Shown: piece by piece, positions 1 through 10,152 of the stretch
Numbering within the stretch: the stretch's first letter is position 1
Layout: each line of letters starts with the position of its first letter
Origin: Sporopachydermia quercuum
Taxonomy: Eukaryota > Ascomycota > Sporopachydermiomycetes > Sporopachydermiales > Sporopachydermiaceae
Direction: 5' to 3'
DNA: 64,000 bases
Assembly (NCBI GenBank): GCA_001599295.1
Contig: BCGN01000006.1
Coordinates: 62,001-126,000, forward strand
Translations under genes and position numbers: made by a program
The notes under the pieces: model-generated
The model's database searches: none
The model's input: only the letters and a program-made list of their open reading frames with translations
Told to the model about the DNA's origin: nothing

Positions 1-1718
1 TGATTATTATTATAGAAGAAAAATGGAAAAGATATTATGTGATTCAATAAACNCCTCGAACTAATTATCGTACATTTCTTTCACAATAACAAACATGATG
101 ATATCCTTCTGCAGTTTGCGGTTTGTACTAGTACATCAACCGTTGATGTTTGTTGTGTGTCTAGGTCTACTATTTACTAATTTTTATTTGTGATAAGACG
201 GTATTGCCTAATTGGGGAAGTTCTAGCTTTGATAGATTAGTACAGTATGAGAATGACATTCATGATAATTATTGCGAAACAATTAGTGATTTCAACATGT
301 TGTAGTGAGATAATATATTGATGCTAAGACGTAAATATAACGACTCAAAAGAAAGATTTGGATCAAACAGAGTAGAGAGTAAATAATACATATATGTTAT
401 ATTATAGAAAGATTAGAAAAGGTTNTATGCGTTGATGCGTTGATGCGGCATTTTGTTGAATTTAGTTTGTAGCCTGGACTAATTTCATGCGATGTAATGT
501 TAAGATATTCTTACTGATTACTAGCTGATGCATGCAAGAGAACTTGGAGAAGTAAGTAGAAGCAAAAATGGCATGGGATGATCTGTCTGAATGCTAAATG
601 ATGTGAGGGATGATTGATGGACAACGTTTGGCTTTTAGAAGTACTGTTTTAGGATTGGTTCAGTTTGATCAATTCAGCTATGCTAACATCTCAAAAACGC
701 CCCCTGAACCAGGGGTTACATCCTCACCCCTAAGTGGATTGTCATGATTGAAAATAGAGGTATTGATTNCATATGAATTGTGGTCACATATCAAATGGAT
801 ATTCACTCACGCGTATTACTTTAGTTGATGCAATAGCTTTCTATAAATTATATACATAGGAACAAAGACAAAGATGACATACATGTTGCCCAACACAGTT
901 GTTCTTTATCTCAAAGCAAAATGTAATCGCATAATTTAAAATTCTTCATTATCTTCACTTTCAGTATTTTCTCCTCTCAATAGACCATCGCTTTCTTAGC
1001 TTCAGTAGTAAAATATCATTCGTAGTTCGTATTACTTTGCTACTTCTGGCAAACATATTTTTGGTTGCACCTTTAAGGTTCGTGATGACTCACGAAATCG
1101 CTGTTAGAATAATTATCAAATCTGATCATGATGTGAATAGAAAAATAGCTCTACAAAGCATGTGTTATAGTTGGATTCAGATGATAATTATGACAACTAA
1201 TGAAAGAAGGGATTATAATGAGGAGAGATATTTGAGACTGCCGTCTATTTNTTTTTGTGTACTTTTTTTGTGCAAGGCTCCGGAAGGAATGATCTGGTTA
1301 TATCAGACTACTTCCTATGCTTGAGTACTCAGTGGAGGGTATATTGTCAAATCAAATTCAACAGCTAAGNCAGTAATCCTAGTTAGCTTTCTTAGTCTTC
1401 TTGACGATAAGACGACAAGACTTGTTAGCTTCAAGCCTTTGGATCATTTAGGAATGAGTAGATTCATGGTTTGTTGAAAAGCTTCATCATTTTGTTTTCG
1501 TTNAGGCTATATTTTTATTTGCTTACATATGAATTGAAAACATAGATCAGTGTTTATTTAACGTTTGTTAAACACTGAGAATTTCTTATATAGGCAACTG
1601 AAATAAACGCATGTCTATGCATATATATAATAACCTTAATCTATAACAACTATACTGAATGAAATACAATTCTAGTATATTCAAAGNACAACCATAACAA
1701 AAGCAAAATAAGAACCGT
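1..1718. other. Intergenic region, no supported gene
   Basis: No convincing coding region is visible; the longest open frame here (about 1037-1324) begins with TTG and has no recognisable domain. A short tandem duplication of GCGTTGAT occurs near 429-444. A cluster of CCCCT/AGGGG elements at 701-731 is listed separately. The right part is the 3' flank of the minus-strand secreted-protein gene; the left part may hold the promoter of a gene beyond the window edge. Confidence 0.6.
701..731. promoter_or_regulatory. Cluster of three STRE-like CCCCT elements with a hairpin
   Basis: CCCCTG (701-706) and CAGGGG (710-715) form a perfect 6-bp inverted repeat around AAC, and a third CCCCT lies at 727-731. 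CCCCT/AGGGG is the core bound by Msn2/Msn4-type zinc fingers in yeasts. No gene start lies close on either side within the window, so the target is unknown. Chance occurrence is possible. Confidence 0.35.
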
Positions 1719-2516
1719 TCAAGCCCAAGTCCAAGTAACATCAATAACTCCAACGTCTGGATCAGCTAATTCGGCGAAAGCTGTTGGAGAAAAGTCTAGA
1801 TCATATGTATTGCAAGTAGCACATGCATCGACAACCTTAACAGTGATTGATTTACCATTATAAGAAGCAATGATGTCTCTCCCGCAGTAACCGCTGATCC
1901 ATCGACTGCTTAAATCATATGAGGTGTAAAGCGATTGAGCAATGGCAACCACATAGTCGTCATCACTGCTTGAGGTGTCGCAAGCATCAGCTCCTACACT
2001 ATAGAATGTCCCTCTGCCCGAGAAAGTTTCACTAGAAGGAGTTGGTTGATCTGTTTCCTCAGAAGTGGTTGCAACAGAGCTACCAAGATAACTACTACTA
2101 ACAATCAAGGATTCAGAAGTTCTAGAAACAATTTGTTCTTCAGTGGTGATATAGATAGGAGCTTCAGTCACAGATTCAGTCGTAGCGGAGTAAACACTCT
2201 CAGTAGCAATTACTTGCTCAGAGATGCTTGCGATATAGTTAGTTGTTGCTTCGGTGGTGGAACCAGCTGTCGAAGAAACAAAAGTTGAAACTGCGATTAA
2301 AGTGGATGTAGTTGCAAAAGGATTGGCAAAAGTTACGTTACGGCTTTCAATCTCAGAAAAGATAAACGAAACAAACTCCTGAAAATCATCATCTTCGCAT
2401 ACGTTCTCAATAACTGCAGCAATGAGACGTTTCCAATGATTGAATCCCCAAGGAGAAGCAAGTGCTTCAGAGACCAATAAAAGGGTAACGAGCGATAAAA
2501 TAAGTGTGAATCTCAT
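1719..2516 (-). CDS. Secreted barwin/RlpA-like (double-psi beta-barrel) protein
   Basis: A 265-residue protein that probably acts at or outside the cell wall. Residues 1-20 form a clear signal peptide: MR, a leucine/valine-rich core, then a small-residue cleavage site ending ALA. Residues 21-70 are a short N-terminal region. Residues about 70-160 are a Ser/Thr-rich linker, likely O-mannosylated. Residues about 165-265 look like a six-stranded double-psi beta-barrel: GRGTFYSVG, a CGRDI strand, and the typical VVDACATCNTYDLD motif whose Asp and Cys pattern is shared by barwin, expansin and RlpA-like proteins. An upstream in-frame TTG at 2543 is not used; the ATG at 2516 places the signal peptide exactly at the N-terminus. 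A TATA box lies about 150 bp upstream. Exact function is unknown; a carbohydrate-binding or wall-loosening role is inference. Confidence 0.85.
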   Translation of the reverse strand: MRFTLILSLVTLLLVSEALASPWGFNHWKRLIAAVIENVCEDDDFQEFVSFIFSEIESRNVTFANPFATTSTLIAVSTFVSSTAGSTTEATTNYIASISEQVIATESVYSATTESVTEAPIYITTEEQIVSRTSESLIVSSSYLGSSVATTSEETDQPTPSSETFSGRGTFYSVGADACDTSSSDDDYVVAIAQSLYTSYDLSSRWISGYCGRDIIASYNGKSITVKVVDACATCNTYDLDFSPTAFAELADPDVGVIDVTWTWA

Positions 2517-4892
2517 ATTAGAAAGCTGATAAGAGATATACAAAAGAATGAATATAGTTAGTTGTTAACTGCAGCAGCACTATCTCCGAGTTATTAATTG
2601 AAATTCATTATAATCTGGAAGAGAAATATCATTGAAAGAAGAGATCAAGAGTATTCGTTCCTTTATATAAACATGTTTGCTCATTTGAGTTAAGAACTCA
2701 AGAGACGTTGTTCTTCTTGCGTCTAAAACGGTTATTAAATTTCAGCGTTTTTGAAGCAACCTGATCTACCAAATACTATGTTAAAATATTAGTCTTTAGG
2801 AGATTAGGCTTCAAGGAACCAGTAATTTAATTCAACTATAAACTTACAAGAGGCAATAAAACCTCAACGATAGCCAATATTGGTAATCATTTTGAGAATA
2901 AGGGTAATAGCTGATTCAGGTACCGGAATTCAAGGTTCAGAAAAGGTAAGAACCATCCCTCAACCAATCAATTTACAAGTTTCAGTGCCTTCACTAGACA
3001 AAGTTCAAACTATGTATTAGACGGTCTCAAGTATAAATGATAATCACTTATATGACTAACAATGAAAAGCGTTAAAAACGTTACTACGAGTATACCCAAG
3101 CCATCACCAAGATAGGGAATATCTACTTGAGTATACCACATTCAAATTGGGAAAGAAAAAGATGAATCCTAGTTCAATCAGAATTTAAGATAAACNAAGG
3201 TTAGTTAAATGGAGCTATATACATCTGAACAATGAATTAACAACAGGAGCCTAACCGCTGAAACGCTTAACCTTCTTATTGTTTGAACCTTCTCAGAAAA
3301 AAAAAACTAAAGTATTGAAGATTAGCTTTAGTTGGTTCCATATTTACTAAAATTTCTTCATGGCTCTTTAAAATTTTGGCTAGAACGACTAGTTATCCAG
3401 TTTTTGGTTTTCATAGTTGTACCTTATTTTGAATTTGAGCTAAACTTTCATCGAAGTTTGATAGGCACCGCAAGTCAAACTGTGTGAAGATGTCTTAAAT
3501 TTACTTCCTAGCTCTAATCTAACTTCAGATTCTGACACTATAACTGTTGAATATGAAGTTTATATTAATAAAAATTATGGTTAGGGATTTTGGGTTCCTG
3601 GATGTTCTCGAGGAATGATTGGATATCGTATTCTCGCTTTATTTCTGATTTCGTTTGCAAAAAGATAAGATAACACATTTTGCGAAACCGCTTATTTCAA
3701 GTTTACTAAGCTTCAAAAATCAACATATTGCTTTAATTCGAAAAACTTGAGGACAAAATGTAGCAAGTTTGATTGATAATTGCTAGATTTATATGACCTT
3801 CCAAACAGAATGGCTCTNTGAATATGTGTCATTACTATATAGACAATGAGTTCACCAAGTCTCATTATAGCTACTTTCAATCGGGAGAACTCAACAGGGT
3901 TCAATAAGTATAGCAAGACTACTTCAAACTTCAAATAATTAACCTAAATGCCTTCAGCGCCTATGATCTATCCCCTCCTTTCAGCACATGGCATTACACA
4001 AACTAAAGAGACCTTTATTTGCTAACCTATTTTTTATTTTCTTCATACAAAGCAGATAATTTNAAGTCTTCAGCTTGTTGTTGATTCTCAGCAACCATCT
4101 TTTCTTATAGTTTCTTCATCAATATCCATCATTCTCATGTTCTTTCCTCACAATAGCAAGGATAGTCCAATCGCATACACGATTCATGTTTATTTCCATA
4201 TAAAGAAGGTAAAATCTTCAAACCTTAACGCTAAAATTCTTTTGTGCGATTGCTAATACCGTATTACATAATCAGTAAGTTGCTCATCTTATACATCACA
4301 TCTCGTCCCAACATAATCATTGACCTGACGTCAAAATACAGTTCTCCCTAACAAATAAATTCCAATCCAAATCCAATTGGGGAGTCAACTTACTTCATTA
4401 GGAATCATCATAATACTTATTATGCTGAACAGTAACTGAATTTTCGTTTTACTCATCAAACTGCTTAGAGATTCTTGGTAGTTAATTTCAGGTTCTAGAA
4501 AACTAATAGAGAAATAGATATATGAGTAGATAGATGATGTAGTAGATAGCAATTTGTTTTAGTTACGGAAGGATAAACAAGTTATTTTAGTCTTTGTTAT
4601 ATGTGTTTGTGCTGATTTCGTCTTTTTTCTGTGGATATATTCTACTGTTTGTAGGCTACAGTGCACGAGCTTCTAGGAAGACGACCTGACGTATCCAGAG
4701 ATAGATCGAGTAGAGGACCTTTTATGTTCTAATTAACTACTCCATAGCTGAAGGTAGAACAAATAGAGTATNAGCTGCGGAGATCATCCCAACTAGATCA
4801 ACGAACTGCATTAGAGATCAAACTGACAACGATTGCACATCGATTAGACTTCAAGTCAGCTTTTAATTTCTTTCCACAAGAAATTATTTACA
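2517..4892. other. Divergent intergenic region between secreted-protein and haspin genes
   Basis: About 2.4 kb without a supported gene. It must hold the promoters of both divergent neighbours. A CRE-type palindrome TGACGTCA occurs at 4326-4333, preceded by CC, and a second CCTGACGT occurs at 4686-4693, both on the haspin side. I see no tRNA or repeat. Confidence 0.6.
2662..2671 (-). promoter_or_regulatory. TATA box of the secreted-protein gene
   Basis: On the minus strand this reads TTTATATAAA, containing the TATATAAA consensus. It lies about 150 bp upstream of the ATG at 2516, a normal yeast distance. Confidence 0.5.
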
Positions 4893-7800
4893 ATGGCAAC
4901 TATGGATCATAAAAGATTTGGCATAGTGTTTGCAGACTCAAGCATGGATTCCTCAATGAACAGCTCAGTGAGCTCTGATGTTGATTCTGTTCCATTGTCC
5001 CCTTCGAATCCTTCAAGAGCAAACTCCCAGGCTGGTGCGTCTTTGTTTTCGAAATCGTTCAATGGGAAGAAAACCTATGGAAGGAGAAACAAAACTGCCA
5101 ATATTTATTCTAAGAAATCTACAGAACATGCTTTATGGGATCAGTCTGAAGATGAGAATGCTATAACTCCGGTTGTAAAGAAGTTTTATTACAAAGACCA
5201 TACTAACATTCTTACTGACAATAATCCTAAGGATTATGATATTTCAATGAACAGTCCAATATCACCGGCTTCACACTGTGAAAAAGCGATCAATAGACTT
5301 TCTTCCATATCAACTGTCTCTCAGAAATCCTCAAACTCTGTATCCACAACTTCCACCAACACATCTAACAAGAGTATTCTTTCCCGAATTTCAAACGCTT
5401 TCAATGTTGTATCAGTTAACTCGGATTCTTTCAATACATCTCCTAAAAGCAACAGTGATTCATTTCAGCCTGAGAAAAGTCCTAATATTTTAACTGGTGG
5501 TACTTTGAAAAGAAGCAATTTAGTTACAGCCAATCTGTCAGCGAAAATATCATCCGAGAGTCCCAACGTAAAGAAGAATGCTGCGAAGGACGCTAGAAGA
5601 GAAAGCTTATACTCATCCACTTCAGTCCTGAGGATACCTTCCTATTTGTTGACAACAAGTACGCCTGAGCGAAACGACACTTCTAACAACAAGAATCAGC
5701 TAGAAATGAGAAACCACTACCATCTTGAAATTGATGGTGTTGCTGCAGCTGATAAAGTGGCGAATGATGAAATGGAATCTCCTTTAAAGACAAAAAATAC
5801 TTATGAGCCATTACAGGAAATTGGAACTAATACCAATGCTTTTATCTCTTCACCATTACCTGCTAGATCAAAAGGAATACCAAGGAAGAATTTCAATCTG
5901 TCATCTAAGTCGTTGAGTAATTTTCTTCAACGAAGGCAAACTCAGAACTCAACTGATAGCAGTAGCATACATAATATTCCCTATGCCACCAACCCAAGCA
6001 ATATAAGTAGCAACAATCAGAATATTGTCACTATGAATAATAAGAACAACTATGCTAATCCAGTACCTTCTAAATCAACTTCATCAACAAACACTCATTA
6101 CATGCATTCACCATTTAAAAAATCTTCGGTGACAGACCTACGAAAAAGTTTATTCTCTTTCAGTGCTAGAAGTCCAAGCTCATCTTCTCTTGCCTCGCAC
6201 ATATCGAACAAATCTCACCATAGACGAAACTCTTCTAGTTCAAGTTCAACAATCAATCTATTCACAAACCAATCAAAAGCGAGATCTGCAACCAAACCTA
6301 TTATCTCAAGACCTGTGCCTGATTCTGCCACAAAGGAAAAAATCAGAAAAAAGCTTACTAATAGCTCGTCGATCATCTCCCTAGCAAGTGTTGCAACAAT
6401 TAACGAAGATGCTGACTTGATATGTACTGATGAAATTGAACTAGATCACGACTTCAACAATAGAAATCTGAATGCAGTACCACAGCAAAAACTGTCACCT
6501 TTTGATAAACTGTTGACCTTGTCAGACGAAAAACTACTGTTGTCGTTCGATCAGTTTTTCGCTTCTAGAAGTAAGAGCGCCAAATGGAGAAAGTTAGGAG
6601 AAGCAACGTACTCCGAAGTGTATTCGGAGGAAACATTCAGCAGAAACGGAATTAGCAGAAAGGTACTAAAAGTGATTCCCTTTGGTAAAGAAGAATTGCA
6701 GCAATCACCACCACAAGATATCGCAAGGGAAATAGAAATCAGTAAATCTTTAATGGAAATTCCAGGATATGTGAAGGTTGAGTCTGTCCATCTGGTTAAA
6801 GGAGAGTATCCTGCAATACTACTCAACTTATGGGATAAATTCAACGAGCAGGAAGTAGATGAAGAAGGGAATGGCATATATTCAGAGAATGGTAGACCTG
6901 ATTATTTTGAGAAGGACCAGCTTTACTGTATCTTTGTATTGGAGAATGCCGGAATAGATTTAGAGAACTATGAACTTGAATCGTGGAAAGAGGCTTATTT
7001 GATATTCTGGAAATGCGTCTTATACTTGTATCAAGCAGAGAAAAAGTTCCAGTTTGAACACAGAGATTTACACTGGGGAAACATTGTACTGAAGAGAAAA
7101 AATGATCATGATTCAAGAAATCGAGGTGATACTTCTATGGATGTAACAATGAATTCGTATACGTCCGACTCCGTCTTCTACGATCATGACGAAGAAGAAG
7201 ATTTAAGTAGAATGATGGATGACTTGCATATGAATGGAGAGGAAGATAATAATGAGCTGATAGTTACTATTATCGATTATACACTTTCAAGGGCAAAAAT
7301 AGGAGAATCGACAATATACTTACCATTAGAACATGAAGACTTCTTCCAAGGAAAAGGTGACTATCAGTACGACATTTATAGGTTCATGAAAACTCTAATA
7401 CAACAAAGCCAAAAGGGAAGGCAAGAACGGCAGAAGAATGTTATAGCTAACAGAAAAATGATTAAATCTAGTTCTAAGTCTTCTATTGCTTCCTTTTTAT
7501 CTTTGGGAAAAGGAAAGCAAAATTCTCAACAATTACATTCAAATATACTTGATAACTCAAATAATACTTCTGGCAATAGTTGCAGTACATCTCCAAATAG
7601 TATCGACTGGTCAGAATTCTATCCTACTACTAATTTACTATGGCTTCATTATTTGGTTGACAAGCTAGTTAATCATAAGGGATTACAAGTAATGCCATCA
7701 CCCGAAAGCTTGAGAGGCTCCAATGGTCAAACCAGAAGAATGACGAGACGTTCGAGCAGCATCTCATTTCAATTGAAACAACATAGAAACTCAGCTTCTA

Positions 7801-8093
7801 GTATTGACTTGATTACTGATAACAGTGAAGAGATATTGTATGAAGAAGCTGTTTATTACCATAATATGTCTGCCCTCTATAAGTGCATTGATCCTAGGAA
7901 AAAGCGACTTGAAGGTGCACTAAACACCAGATTTGAATGTCTCCCATCTTTTGATTCGGCAGTCATCGATATCAAACTTCGTAAGAACATATTACCTGAT
8001 TCTGGAGTGTTTTTTCAGGATTTTGAGAGCATGGAGAAGTTTCTTCAGTGGGGTCTTTCGAACGAATTGGTGGAATTAACTGAGAAATTGTAA
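4893..8093 (+). CDS. ALK1: Haspin-type serine/threonine kinase (ALK1/ALK2 homologue)
   Basis: A 1066-residue atypical kinase of the haspin family, which phosphorylates histone H3 Thr3 and acts in mitosis. Residues 1 to about 560 are low-complexity, rich in Ser and Asn, and contain basic/SP segments, as in yeast Alk1 and Alk2. The kinase domain starts near residue 561. The ATP-binding lysine is probably K593 in VLKVIPF. The haspin catalytic loop EHRDLHWGN (H723, R724, D725) is followed after a long acidic insert by IIDYTLSRA (D795-Y796-T797), the DYT signature that replaces DFG in haspins. The C-terminal part also contains inserted Ser-rich loops and ends at 1066. CTG encodes the conserved leucine after HWGN. 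The two yeast paralogues cannot be told apart here, so the symbol marks the family. The gene is uninterrupted. Confidence 0.88.
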   Translation: MATMDHKRFGIVFADSSMDSSMNSSVSSDVDSVPLSPSNPSRANSQAGASLFSKSFNGKKTYGRRNKTANIYSKKSTEHALWDQSEDENAITPVVKKFYYKDHTNILTDNNPKDYDISMNSPISPASHCEKAINRLSSISTVSQKSSNSVSTTSTNTSNKSILSRISNAFNVVSVNSDSFNTSPKSNSDSFQPEKSPNILTGGTLKRSNLVTANLSAKISSESPNVKKNAAKDARRESLYSSTSVLRIPSYLLTTSTPERNDTSNNKNQLEMRNHYHLEIDGVAAADKVANDEMESPLKTKNTYEPLQEIGTNTNAFISSPLPARSKGIPRKNFNLSSKSLSNFLQRRQTQNSTDSSSIHNIPYATNPSNISSNNQNIVTMNNKNNYANPVPSKSTSSTNTHYMHSPFKKSSVTDLRKSLFSFSARSPSSSSLASHISNKSHHRRNSSSSSSTINLFTNQSKARSATKPIISRPVPDSATKEKIRKKLTNSSSIISLASVATINEDADLICTDEIELDHDFNNRNLNAVPQQKLSPFDKLLTLSDEKLLLSFDQFFASRSKSAKWRKLGEATYSEVYSEETFSRNGISRKVLKVIPFGKEELQQSPPQDIAREIEISKSLMEIPGYVKVESVHLVKGEYPAILLNLWDKFNEQEVDEEGNGIYSENGRPDYFEKDQLYCIFVLENAGIDLENYELESWKEAYLIFWKCVLYLYQAEKKFQFEHRDLHWGNIVLKRKNDHDSRNRGDTSMDVTMNSYTSDSVFYDHDEEEDLSRMMDDLHMNGEEDNNELIVTIIDYTLSRAKIGESTIYLPLEHEDFFQGKGDYQYDIYRFMKTLIQQSQKGRQERQKNVIANRKMIKSSSKSSIASFLSLGKGKQNSQQLHSNILDNSNNTSGNSCSTSPNSIDWSEFYPTTNLLWLHYLVDKLVNHKGLQVMPSPESLRGSNGQTRRMTRRSSSISFQLKQHRNSASSIDLITDNSEEILYEEAVYYHNMSALYKCIDPRKKRLEGALNTRFECLPSFDSAVIDIKLRKNILPDSGVFFQDFESMEKFLQWGLSNELVELTEKL

Positions 8094-8372
8094 GGTGATG
8101 ATCTATCAAGAGTGTAATTCGCAGAAGACTTATTCTGCAAACTTATGTTATATAAAAGTCATAGAATTGGACGCCAACTGCTTTTAGTATCATCAACAAA
8201 TTACGCCATGAACTTATTTTGTCATTAAACATAATGCTCCAACCATTCCTATATANGCAACATATATACATAAACACTACCAAAATGATCAACAACTAAT
8301 ACCATAATAAATACTATACCTTTCCGATGATCTGATTTTGATACATCCTTTCAGCATATCAACTTTATGCTC

Positions 8373-8981
8373 CTAAATCTTCATTTTGATCTCTTCTACT
8401 TTCTCGTTGTTCTCAACTTCTGTCACTTCTGGCACAGGGTCCAATATCAATGCCTTTATTATAAATTCAATCTTATCGATCGTCATATCAACAGCCCACA
8501 TCCATGTAGACACAGAAACTGATCCCATTGGCGCCAAAGGAAATGATAGAAACCACTCAACAAATGGTGGGAATAGCCCTGTCGGTAGATAAAAAACTGC
8601 TTGCTTTCTAAAATACAATCGAAGGAACCATTTGGTACCTGTTGTTGAGATCATCAAACCAACCTTCACTTTCGACCTGAACGCTGATCCCGCTGCTGCC
8701 AACCCTGCTTCTAATTTTCCTACTTCTGCTTGTAATGCATCATACTTTCTATTAAGCTTTGCCCATTTGGCAAAATTATCCATAGAACTAGTCTGCTGTC
8801 GCTGTTGATACGTTTCNATGGCTTCTTTCTTCTTATTCCTTAATTGATGTGCACCTTCATTTTGAGAAAACTTCAGATACAGGACCCATAGTAAATTAGC
8901 GACCGTACCCTTTCCTATTAATGAAATTATCTTTGAGTATATCAATACAAGTAGCGTTATTATTAAAAACATTACTGCCAT
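8373..8981 (-). CDS. GET1: GET complex subunit Get1 (tail-anchored protein insertase)
   Basis: A 202-residue ER membrane protein that with Get2 receives tail-anchored proteins from Get3. The N-terminal membrane segment (MAVMFLIITLLVLIYSKI) is followed by a cytosolic coiled coil with the NFAKWAKLNRKYDAL motif typical of Get1/WRB. Two further membrane segments follow: one around the YFRKQAVFYLPTGLFPP motif, and a last one containing SVSTWMWAVDM. The C-terminus is charged. The annotated start is the first ATG; an in-frame TTG three codons earlier is ignored. One masked base lies in the coiled coil. The length is a little under that of S. cerevisiae Get1 (235). The gene is divergent from CKB1 across about 1.2 kb, with TATA-like sequence near 9083-9092. 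Confidence 0.92.
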   Translation of the reverse strand: MAVMFLIITLLVLIYSKIISLIGKGTVANLLWVLYLKFSQNEGAHQLRNKKKEAXETYQQRQQTSSMDNFAKWAKLNRKYDALQAEVGKLEAGLAAAGSAFRSKVKVGLMISTTGTKWFLRLYFRKQAVFYLPTGLFPPFVEWFLSFPLAPMGSVSVSTWMWAVDMTIDKIEFIIKALILDPVPEVTEVENNEKVEEIKMKI

Positions 8982-10152
8982 CGGTTGCAATTTACTTTTC
9001 CTCGATGATTGATTTCTGAGAATGATCTCTAAGCAAATACTCCACGTTGATTCTACTGANGTAATGATCAGTTGACAGTACTACTATATATATTTGTAGT
9101 TCTAGTGCTAATTCTAATGATACTTGATACTTCACAGTTGATATCTGGGGAATAGACAGTACTCACTTCAAGTGCCACTAAGTGCTATCAAGAAAGTGAG
9201 TAAATGAAAACTGGTTCTTCCTAGCTACTGCTTTTCCTTGTGCACCACTATATACAAAGTTAAACACCAACAACATATAACTTCCATCAACAGTGGCTCC
9301 TCGCAGAACAATTACAATTTCTCGTCTCTTTCCAAAGAAACATTTCATTAATTCAGTTTCAATTAAACTTCTTGGACCAGAACAACAAATCCTCCACTGA
9401 ATAATCTTTGCGCTGTATTATCTTTGGTAGGTGAAAAGCTATCGGTCTTCAAAACACCCCCAAGAAAATTCAATGAAATTCGGAGACAATATTATTAAAT
9501 CGGAAATGATGAGAATTCCAACACAGTATGTTAATGTTTTCTGTTTGTGGCTTTCAGGTTTATTGTATCATCACAATGTCAAACAGTTCGATGGGAATGT
9601 GATGATGAAATTGTGTTAAAGGATGAATGACAGAGTAATGTTATTCAGATAGGAACTTACCTATATTTTGGCAATCAGCTATTTTTACTATCGGGGATTT
9701 TGAGGATTGTTCCGCTGTATCTGAATTCTAATCGAGCAAAAAAAACAGTTAGCTGGAGTCAAAAAAATTCCTCAGTTATTGCCCAAGTTACTACCAGACT
9801 GATTTTGGTGAATTGCGATTGTGTGAAAATCATCACTGGGTGATCATTGCACGTATAATATAACAATACGCAAGGTAAAAGATCACACAGCCTTGAAGAA
9901 AATTTGTAGGCATACACTGCGATTGGAAGGAGAGAAGCTAAGAAATAGCCGTAAGAAGTAAACTGACGGTGCATAGAGAAGTTCATAGGCCTTGGAATTC
10001 AGATAACTATCACAGAACTCCATTTAAAGAACTCATTTGGTCAAGTACTCTTATTACGCGCATGGTTGAGAGAATCTCAGAAAGATTTTGCAGATTTAGA
10101 TGCCGGTGTTCAAAATATAATTGATGAACAGTCGGGAAATATAGTCGACACG
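8982..10152. other. Divergent intergenic region GET1/CKB1
   Basis: No supported gene. AT-rich TATA-like runs occur near 9083-9092, about 100 bp upstream of GET1. The frame of CKB1 stays open some way upstream of its first ATG without offering another ATG. Nothing else is recognised. Confidence 0.55.

Noticed and set aside
701-715. T-arm of a minus-strand tRNA
   Set aside because: The CCCCTG/CAGGGG hairpin leaves a 3-base loop, too small for a T-loop, and no other tRNA arms are near.
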